Below, piece after piece: positions 1 to 4,690 of a DNA stretch of 6,119 nucleotides (positions are counted from its first letter, which is position 1; each line of letters starts with the position of its first letter). The translations under genes and the position numbers were made by a program. The notes beneath the pieces were generated by a model, which worked only from the letters and a program-made list of their open reading frames with translations, searched no databases and was not told the origin of the DNA. The DNA lies in NCBI GenBank assembly GCA_002440085.1, contig DJRM01000062.1:1-6119 (forward strand). The letters are read 5' to 3'. Source of the stretch: Bacteroidales bacterium UBA6360. GTDB taxonomy: Bacteria; Bacteroidota; Bacteroidia; Bacteroidales; UBA932.

Positions 1-1
1 A

Positions 2-85
2 GACGCATCAGCGTCGTGCGAAGAACAACGAAGCAAGAGCCTTGTGCGATAGTGTGCACGTAGCACAACTTCCCCTTCGAGGGGA
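2..85. other. Gene-free left edge with three short hairpins
   Basis: I find no convincing gene between position 1 and the terminator at 160-189. The stretch holds three inverted repeats: GACGC/GCGTC around a 4-nt loop (2-15), TTGTGC (42-47) pairing with GCACAA (63-68), and TCCCCT/AGGGGA around a 3-nt loop (71-85), followed by a G-rich run (81-94). Such stacked hairpins look like intergenic repeat material or the 3' flank of a gene lying off the left edge. No tRNA cloverleaf or rRNA similarity is recognisable. The stems are read directly from the sequence; any function is unknown. Confidence 0.4.
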
Positions 86-101
86 CGGGAGGGGTCTTTT
101 A

Positions 102-151
102 GATGGTGAGGATTTTATCAAAAAACACAACGCAGCAGACCGCTTTTTATG
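102..151 (-). repeat. Dispersed ~50-bp repeat, left copy
   Basis: Read on the minus strand this segment matches positions 3286-3338 of the plus strand. The first 24 nt are identical (CATAAAAAGCGG followed by TCTGCTGCGTTG), then there are six mismatches and one 3-nt indel, giving 44 of 50 aligned positions identical. Both copies lie just downstream of a gene end and have the same orientation relative to that gene: here after the HU operon terminator, at the right after lon. The left copy lacks the distal half and the second terminal inverted repeat seen in the right copy, so it appears to be a partial element. No function can be assigned; it belongs to the general class of short, non-autonomous or REP-like intergenic repeats. 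Confidence 0.75.
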
Positions 152-159
152 GATTTCGT

Positions 160-189
160 AAAAAAGGCCGGCCGCCCGGGCCAGCCTTT
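160..189 (-). terminator. Intrinsic terminator of the HU operon
   Basis: On the minus strand an 11-bp stem (AAAGGCTGGCC pairing with GGCCGGCCTTT, one G-T wobble) closes a 5-nt CGGGC loop and ends in a run of six T. This is a GC-rich, textbook Rho-independent terminator. It lies 37 bp past the stop codon of the small basic protein at 227-316, so it ends transcription of the HU/small-protein operon. The T run serves the minus strand; on the plus strand the hairpin is followed by only three T, so efficient bidirectional termination is unlikely. Confidence 0.88.
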
Positions 190-226
190 GACTTATAAGA
201 CTGCTTAAATGGCAGACACCTTCAGA

Positions 227-316
227 CTACTTCTTCTTATGTCTGTTCTTGCGTAATCTCTTCTTACGCTTGTGTGTCGCCATCTTATGCCTCTTATGCT
301 TTTTTCCGTTTGGCAT
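227..316 (-). CDS. 29-residue very basic AURKAIP1/COX24-like protein
   Basis: This short ORF starts at ATG 316-314 and stops at TAG 229-227. The product begins MPNGKKHKRHKMATHK and ends RKKRLRKNRHKKK: about two thirds of its residues are Lys, Arg or His, and none is acidic. I recognise it as the tiny conserved protein that Bacteroidota genomes carry under names such as 'AURKAIP1/COX24 domain-containing protein'. The HKMxxHKxxK core resembles the C-terminal domain of mitochondrial AURKAIP1/Cox24 (mitoribosomal protein mS38). A role as a ribosomal-RNA-binding protein is therefore an inference from the family name and composition, not shown here. It starts 23 bp after the HU stop codon and before a strong terminator, so it is very probably cotranscribed with HU. 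It is easily missed by gene callers because of its size. Confidence 0.85.
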   Translation of the reverse strand: MPNGKKHKRHKMATHKRKKRLRKNRHKKK

Positions 317-339
317 AGTAGTATTAGATTTAAAAAATG

Positions 340-615
340 TTATTTCTTAATCTGCTTTGCAAATGACTTTGACGGCTTGAATGCCGGGATGTCATGTGCA
401 GGGATTGTGATTGTAATCTCCTTGGTGATGTTGCGCGCGGTCTTTTCAGCCCTGTGCTTGATAATGAAGCTGCCGAATCCGCGGAGATAAACCGGGTTGC
501 CCTTTGTAAGAGAATCCTTTACAACCTCCATAAAGCCGTCCACTACTGCAGCTACCTGCTCTTTCTGAACTCCGGTTGACTGTGCAACCTCGTTTACGAT
601 TTCTGCCTTTGTCAT
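340..615 (-). CDS. HU-family DNA-binding protein
   Basis: The product is a 91-residue histone-like protein, the usual size for HU/IHF. The N-terminal helical dimerisation region (about 1-40) is followed by the family signature G39-N-P-V-Y-L-R-G-F-G-S-F50, the start of the DNA-binding arm (H54-R-A-E-K-T-A-R-N62) and the closing PAFKPSKSF strand and helix (77-85). HU dimers bend and compact DNA in the nucleoid with little sequence preference. The arm tip is unusual compared with E. coli HU: the RNP intercalating proline is replaced (R61-N62-I63) and the PQTGKE tip is absent, although the overall arm length is kept. The start is chosen because it gives a complete N-terminus and lies about 45 nt below a perfect Bacteroides-type promoter. 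The gene is first in a two-gene operon with the small basic protein. It is a paralogue-prone family, so I give no gene symbol. Confidence 0.95.
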   Translation of the reverse strand: MTKAEIVNEVAQSTGVQKEQVAAVVDGFMEVVKDSLTKGNPVYLRGFGSFIIKHRAEKTARNITKEITITIPAHDIPAFKPSKSFAKQIKK

Positions 616-666
616 AATACTTGTGTATAAATTGTTTATTAGATGTTCAATCTGCTAAAAACCTCG

Positions 667-697
667 CAAAATTAGACTTATTTTTCTAATATTCAAA
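667..697 (-). promoter_or_regulatory. Bacteroides-type promoter for the HU operon
   Basis: On the minus strand the -33 element TTTG (697-694) is separated by exactly 19 bp from TAATTTTG (674-667). This matches the Bacteroidota primary sigma consensus of TTTG, 19-21 bp, TAnnTTTG at all specified positions. Transcription would begin near position 660 and give a leader of roughly 45 nt before the HU start codon. The flanks are very AT-rich, including a nine-A run on the plus strand (695-703), which is compatible with an UP-like enhancing tract. The match is seen directly; activity is inferred. Confidence 0.8.
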
Positions 698-828
698 AAA
701 AAACGTCAAATTTGTAGGATTATATGCAGCATATTGATGCACAATGCCTCGTTCGGAACGCACGGAAACGCTGCTGCAATGGCATAATGCTTGACCATAT
801 ATGCGGCACACCACGAAACATACCGGCA

Positions 829-843
829 CTGACATTTTGTCAG
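829..843. promoter_or_regulatory. Perfect palindrome upstream of lon, candidate operator
   Basis: CTGACA (829-834), a TTT spacer and TGTCAG (838-843) form a perfect 6-3-6 inverted repeat ending 35 bp before the lon start codon. Its size and position suit a dimeric repressor or activator site controlling lon. No second copy occurs in the window, and it does not match CIRCE (TTAGCACTC-N9-GAGTGCTAA). It lies inside the upstream in-frame extension of lon (from ATG 801), which favours that extension being untranslated. A convincing TAnnTTTG promoter for lon is not visible; ACAATAG with an upstream TTGTTG (850-855) is only a weak candidate. The identity of any regulator is unknown. Confidence 0.45.
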
Positions 844-878
844 ACGGCGTTGTTGTGTATACATACAATAGAGATTTT

Positions 879-3290
879 ATGAAAGATTTTTTTAACGACA
901 TCCTTTCACCCGCAGGTGCGGAAGTGAGCGTGATCCCGGTGGCGTCGCCTGACGGTCCGATGCAGGGGGTGAAAGAGGATGAACTGCCTGATTCTCTGCC
1001 TATTCTGGCGCTCAGGAATGCCGTGTTGTTCCCAGGGACGATATACCCGATCACCATAGGACGCGAGAAGTCGCTCAAGCTCATCCAGGAGGCCGAGAAA
1101 AGCAATGCGTTCATAGGCACGGTTCCGCAGAAGGACTTCAGCGTAGAAGAACCGAAAGCCGAGGACCTCTCGGAGTATGGAACCGTTGCGAGGATTATAC
1201 GGACACTTGAGCTTCCGGACGGCACAGTGACAGCGATACTTCAGGGATTCAGAAGGTTCAGGCTTGAGGAAATATATGAGTATGAGCCATATATGCTCGG
1301 ACGCGTGCAGTATCTGGAGGATGACCTGACGGTCACTGACACCAACCTGCTGAAGATAACGGGGGATCTGATAAAGGAGAAGGCAATTTACATATCGAAG
1401 AACACTTCCTTTGTTCCGAAGGAGGCCGTAAGTGCGTTGAAATCAATCGATAACTTCGAATTTCTCGTGAACTTCGTCGCGACTACGGTGGATTTCGACG
1501 ACTACGCTGCAAAGATTGGGCTTCTCGGCATGTCGTCGGTTCTCGAAAGAGGAGAAAAGCTTCTGGAAATGCTTGGCAATCAGTATGAGATTGTCAAGCT
1601 CAAGAACGAGATTAACCAGAAGGTGAAGGGCGACATGGATCAGCAGCAGAGGGAATACTACCTCAACAGCCAGCTTCGTACCATTCAGGAGGAACTCGGG
1701 ATGGACGACATGGAGGAGCTTGACAGGCTGCAGGAGAAGGCGGAGAAGAAGAAATGGCCGGAAGAGATGAAGGAAGTCTTCGAAAAGGAGATGATGAAGC
1801 TCGAACGGCAGAATCCGAACTCTCCGGAGTACAGCACCCAGATGAACTACCTTCAGTTTATGGTCGACCTGCCATGGAATGAGTACTCGAAGGACAACCT
1901 CGACCTCAAGCATGCAAAAAAGGTACTGGACAAGGAGCATTACGGGCTCGACACGGTGAAGGAACGCATCATCGAATATCTTGCTGTCCTGAAGCTGAAA
2001 GGCAACATGAAATCGCCGATTCTGTGCCTCTATGGGCCTCCGGGAGTGGGAAAGACAAGTCTCGGAAGATCTGTCGCCGAGGCACTGGGAAGAAAATACA
2101 TACGAATTTCACTCGGCGGAATGCATGACGAGTCCGAGATTCGCGGACACAGGAAAACATACATCGGCGCGCTTCCGGGACGTATCCTGAACGGAATCAT
2201 GAGAGCCGGAACGTCAAATCCGGTGATTGTGCTGGACGAGGTGGACAAGATAGGCAACGATTTTCATGGAGACCCGTCGTCAGCCCTGCTTGAGGTTCTC
2301 GACCCGGAACAGAACACGACGTTCCACGACAACTACCTCGATCTCGACTACGACCTCTCGCATGTGCTCTTCATCACGACGGCGAACACGACCTCTACCA
2401 TACAGCCCGCCCTGCGCGACCGTATGGAGATGATTCCGGTGAGCGGTTACCTCGCGGAGGAAAAGATGGAGATTGCAAGGCACTACCTCATTCCGAAGCA
2501 GCTTGAGGAGCATGGTCTGAAGAAAAATCAGCTTAAGATAGGCGCTCCTGCCCTGTCGGCAATCATCGAGGACTACACCCGTGAATCAGGCGTGCGCAGC
2601 CTTGAGAAGCAGATTGCAAAGATTGCCCGCGTGACGGCAAAGAAGATTGCCCTTGAAGAGGAGCATCCGGAGACAATCAAGCCGGGCGACCTGAAGGAAT
2701 ACCTCGGACTTCCGACGGCGTTTCACGACAAGCAGCGCGGGAACGAGGCACCGGGAGTGGTCACGGGACTTGCATGGACTGAGATGGGCGGCGAGATTCT
2801 GTTCATTGAGAGTTCAATCAGCAAGGGCAAGGGCGTACTCAGCATGACGGGAAACCTTGGAGACGTGATGAAGGAGTCGGCGACCATTGCCTACCAGTAC
2901 ATAAAGGCGCATCCGGAGCTCACGGGGCTGACCTACGAGCAGTTCGCCGAGAAAGACGTTCACGTCCATGTGCCGGAGGGCGCGGTTCCTAAGGACGGGC
3001 CTTCCGCCGGCATCACCATGGTGACATCAATGATTTCGGCATTTCGGGGCAAACAGATTCGCAGCGGCTTCGCGATGACGGGCGAGATGACCCTCCGCGG
3101 GCGCGTGCTTCCTGTCGGAGGCATCAAGGAGAAGATTCTCGCGGCGAAGAGATCCGGGATACACACAATCGTCATCTCAGAGGATAACCGCAAGGACGTG
3201 GAGGATATCAAACCCGTCTATATCAAGGGGCTGGAGTTCATATATGTCAAAAATATAACTGATGTCCTGAACGCCGTGTTTGACGCATAA
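879..3290 (+). CDS. lon: ATP-dependent endopeptidase Lon
   Basis: Lon is the cytoplasmic AAA+ serine protease that degrades misfolded and short-lived regulatory proteins as a hexamer. From ATG 879 the product is 803 residues, typical for the family. The N-terminal substrate-binding domain (about 37-240) begins LPDSLPILALRNAVLFPG. A charged, coiled-coil-prone linker follows (about 245-340). The AAA+ module has Walker A G386-PPGVGKT393, Walker B VIVLDE (449-454), sensor-1 N503, an arginine finger at R515 and sensor-2 R573. The proteolytic domain has the Ser-Lys dyad S709 (in PKDGPSAG) and K752 (in GGIKEKI), spaced 43 apart as in E. coli Lon. The frame stays open up to ATG 801, which would add 26 residues of poor Lon character (MRHTTKHTGT...). 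I prefer 879 because the extension contains the 829-843 palindrome and lacks family similarity. The stop codon lies within a repeat element. Confidence 0.97.
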   Translation: MKDFFNDILSPAGAEVSVIPVASPDGPMQGVKEDELPDSLPILALRNAVLFPGTIYPITIGREKSLKLIQEAEKSNAFIGTVPQKDFSVEEPKAEDLSEYGTVARIIRTLELPDGTVTAILQGFRRFRLEEIYEYEPYMLGRVQYLEDDLTVTDTNLLKITGDLIKEKAIYISKNTSFVPKEAVSALKSIDNFEFLVNFVATTVDFDDYAAKIGLLGMSSVLERGEKLLEMLGNQYEIVKLKNEINQKVKGDMDQQQREYYLNSQLRTIQEELGMDDMEELDRLQEKAEKKKWPEEMKEVFEKEMMKLERQNPNSPEYSTQMNYLQFMVDLPWNEYSKDNLDLKHAKKVLDKEHYGLDTVKERIIEYLAVLKLKGNMKSPILCLYGPPGVGKTSLGRSVAEALGRKYIRISLGGMHDESEIRGHRKTYIGALPGRILNGIMRAGTSNPVIVLDEVDKIGNDFHGDPSSALLEVLDPEQNTTFHDNYLDLDYDLSHVLFITTANTTSTIQPALRDRMEMIPVSGYLAEEKMEIARHYLIPKQLEEHGLKKNQLKIGAPALSAIIEDYTRESGVRSLEKQIAKIARVTAKKIALEEEHPETIKPGDLKEYLGLPTAFHDKQRGNEAPGVVTGLAWTEMGGEILFIESSISKGKGVLSMTGNLGDVMKESATIAYQYIKAHPELTGLTYEQFAEKDVHVHVPEGAVPKDGPSAGITMVTSMISAFRGKQIRSGFAMTGEMTLRGRVLPVGGIKEKILAAKRSGIHTIVISEDNRKDVEDIKPVYIKGLEFIYVKNITDVLNAVFDA

Positions 3291-3393
3291 AAAGCGGTCT
3301 GCTGCGTTGGATGGCTTGATGAAATCCTCACAACCATCAGGTTGCTGCGGTATTCATCTGCACCATCCGCCTTGCATCCCATCTTTTTATGCG
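3284..3393 (+). repeat. 110-bp MITE-like or REP-like element with 11-bp terminal inverted repeats
   Basis: The ends are a perfect inverted pair, CGCATAAAAAG (3284-3294) and CTTTTTATGCG (3383-3393). Inside, further arms nest symmetrically: GGATGG (3309-3314) with CCATCC (3363-3368), GATGAA (3318-3323) with TTCATC (3353-3358), and CAACC (3331-3335) with GGTTG (3340-3344) around an ATCA loop. The whole element could therefore fold into one long, interrupted hairpin in DNA or RNA. Its left half (3286-3338) is the second copy of the repeat at 102-151. The left terminus includes the final codons and TAA of lon. Because the 3' arm ends in CTTTTTATG, the transcribed hairpin could act as the lon terminator or protect its mRNA end. 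It encodes no transposase; a non-autonomous mobile origin is inference. Confidence 0.65.
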
Positions 3394-3480
3394 CCAAACA
3401 CTCAAAATAGTACCAATATGGATGTAAAAAGCGTCTTTTTATGCGCCAAGCGCTCAATACTATATCATTATGGATGTAAA
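3382..3480 (+). repeat. Imperfect tandem duplication spanning the ung start
   Basis: Positions 3382-3428 and 3434-3480 are two 47-bp copies, 39 of 47 identical, with a 52-bp period. Both begin TCTTTTTATGCGCCAA and end ATGGATGTAAA; the mismatches lie in the middle. The second copy contains the real ung start codon (3470) and first codons, and the first copy contains a duplicate ATG (3418) with the same four codons MDVK. The left end overlaps the right terminus of the 110-bp element, so that terminus motif occurs twice (3383-3393 and 3435-3445). A weak AT-rich hairpin, AAAAAG-CGT-CTTTTT (3426-3440), sits at the junction. Confidence 0.75.
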
Positions 3481-3486
3481 GATTGA
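3418..3486 (+). CDS. Possible 22-codon upstream ORF overlapping ung
   Basis: The duplicated ATG opens a 22-residue frame (MDVKSVFLCAK, then RSILYHYGCKD) that ends at TGA 3484-3486, overlapping the ung start at 3470 by 17 nt in another frame. Because the 52-bp duplication period is not a multiple of three, the decoy start falls out of frame with ung. If it is translated, ribosomes would traverse the ung start, which could lower or couple ung expression. It has no recognisable family and no independent sign of coding, so it may be an accident of the duplication. Confidence 0.25.
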   Translation: MDVKSVFLCAKRSILYHYGCKD

Positions 3487-4138
3487 AGAATCGTGGAAGG
3501 AGGCGCTGGCAGCGGAGTTCGAGAAGCCGTATTTCGCCGAGCTCGTGAAATATCTCCATGCAGAGAAGGCGGCCGGGACGACGGTCTTTCCTCCGGGGAA
3601 GGACATCTTCAGGGCATTCGAACTGACTCCGCTCGACAAGGTTAAAGTCGTGATATTGGGCCAGGATCCGTATCACGGCTATGGACAGGCAATGGGGCTG
3701 TCTTTTTCCGTGCCGGATGGCGTGGCTGCTCCCCCGTCGCTAAGGAACATCTTCAAGGAAATCGGCGACGACCTCGGAGTGCAGATGTCCGGAAGACCAA
3801 ACCTTGAGGGCTGGGCAAGGCAGGGTGTACTGCTGCTGAACGCGATTCTCACGGTACGGGCAGGCGCCCCGGCATCGCACAGCAAGATTGGTTGGGAGAC
3901 ATTTACGGACGACGTAATACGATGTGTCTCCGACCGTTGCGACGGCGTGGTGTTCATGCTTTGGGGCAGCTTTGCACGAAGCAAGCGGGAGCTGATTGAC
4001 GGGGACAAGCACCTCGTGCTCGAAGCGGCTCACCCCTCTCCTCTCGCACGCGGGGCATTCTTCGGATGCAGGCATTTCTCAAAGGCAAACGAATGGCTCG
4101 CCGCGCACGGAAAGGAGCCGATTGACTGGAGACTGTGA
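3470..4138 (+). CDS. ung: Uracil-DNA glycosylase, family 1
   Basis: Ung removes uracil from DNA by cleaving the N-glycosidic bond, starting base-excision repair of deaminated cytosine or misincorporated dUMP. The 222-residue product has normal family length. The water-activating loop G64-QDPYH69 supplies the catalytic Asp66. N124 in NAILTV (124-129) is the uracil-contacting Asn. HPSPLARG (188-195) carries catalytic His188 and the DNA-intercalation loop, where Arg replaces the usual small residue but the following bases encode a normal GAFFGCRHFSKAN helix. These positions are within two residues of E. coli Ung. The N-terminus MDVKIEESWKEAL is typical of Bacteroidota Ung, which fixes the start at 3470 and not the duplicated ATG at 3418. 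It lies 179 bp after lon, behind a repeat-rich spacer, and 39 bp before coaD, so ung and coaD may be cotranscribed. Confidence 0.97.
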   Translation: MDVKIEESWKEALAAEFEKPYFAELVKYLHAEKAAGTTVFPPGKDIFRAFELTPLDKVKVVILGQDPYHGYGQAMGLSFSVPDGVAAPPSLRNIFKEIGDDLGVQMSGRPNLEGWARQGVLLLNAILTVRAGAPASHSKIGWETFTDDVIRCVSDRCDGVVFMLWGSFARSKRELIDGDKHLVLEAAHPSPLARGAFFGCRHFSKANEWLAAHGKEPIDWRL

Positions 4139-4177
4139 CGATGCATTCTCATATAACAAATTCGCATAGAAGAAGAC

Positions 4178-4660
4178 ATGGATAAAGACACAAAACAGCA
4201 TACGCCACGCAAGGCTCTGTTCCCCGGTTCGTTCGACCCATTCACGGCAGGGCATCTCAACATTCTGAAGCGGGCTCTCTCGATGTTCGACGAAGTTGTG
4301 GTGGCTGTCGGAATCAACAGCGACAAGCGAGGATTCTACGACAACGACAAGAGGCTCGAAATCATCCGCGAGGCCACGGCAGGGCTTGAGGGTGTGACGG
4401 CTCTTGCCTACGACTGCCTCACCGTCGATTTATGCCACAGGCTCGGCATCCGCCACATCGTGCGCGGCGTCAGAAACATGATTGACTTCGAGACAGAGCG
4501 ATCCATCGCAGACGCGAACCGCCGCATAGCCCCGGACATCGAGACTATCATCATCCCTACCGCGCAGGAGTATGCCCATATCTCCTCCACCGCCGTCCGC
4601 GACATCATCAAGCACGGAGGCGACTACTCCGCCTTCATCCCCGAAGGAATTACATTGTGA
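4178..4660 (+). CDS. coaD: Pantetheine-phosphate adenylyltransferase (PPAT)
   Basis: CoaD transfers AMP from ATP to 4'-phosphopantetheine to form dephospho-CoA, the penultimate step of coenzyme A synthesis in the cytoplasm. The 160-residue product has the usual length. Nucleotidyltransferase motifs are all present: F15-PGSFDPFTAGH26 with the T-x-G-H nucleotide-binding motif (23-26), R96-GVRN100 for phosphate and substrate binding, and the ISSTAVR signature (135-141) with Arg141. The short N-terminal tail (MDKDTKQHTPRK) before the first strand is not conserved, so a slightly later start cannot be ruled out, but no other Met is available before the motif. The gene follows ung by 39 bp and precedes the thioredoxin-like gene by 30 bp, which suggests one transcript. 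Its TGA stop is in frame with that downstream gene. Confidence 0.96.
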   Translation: MDKDTKQHTPRKALFPGSFDPFTAGHLNILKRALSMFDEVVVAVGINSDKRGFYDNDKRLEIIREATAGLEGVTALAYDCLTVDLCHRLGIRHIVRGVRNMIDFETERSIADANRRIAPDIETIIIPTAQEYAHISSTAVRDIIKHGGDYSAFIPEGITL

Positions 4661-4690
4661 CAGGAATCGGTGGCATTTGACAGAAGCGCA

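Noticed and set aside
1..160. tRNA or other structured RNA gene
   Set aside because: The hairpins do not assemble into a cloverleaf, and no known RNA family is recognisable.
272..490. Plus-strand 72-codon open frame
   Set aside because: It is antisense to the HU gene and the small basic protein, both of which have clear family identity.
801..878. N-terminal extension of Lon by 26 residues from ATG 801
   Set aside because: It has no Lon-like sequence, contains the palindrome at 829-843, and the 803-residue form from 879 already has normal length.
686..1225. Open frame of 179 codons on the minus strand
   Set aside because: It lies antisense over the lon N-terminal region, crosses the divergent spacer, and shows no domain or start context of its own.
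1443..1940. Minus-strand 165-codon open frame inside lon
   Set aside because: Its Leu/Val-rich product is an antisense shadow of the charged coiled-coil codons of lon.
3382..3480. CRISPR-like repeat array
   Set aside because: There are only two imperfect adjacent copies with a 5-nt gap, no spacers and no cas genes; it is a local tandem duplication.
3218..3676. Minus-strand 152-codon open frame across the lon-ung spacer
   Set aside because: It overlaps both real genes and owes its length to the repeat element; there is no recognisable family.
4141..4185. 14-codon ORF overlapping the coaD start
   Set aside because: It is too short, without any duplication or conservation signal, and of a length expected by chance.
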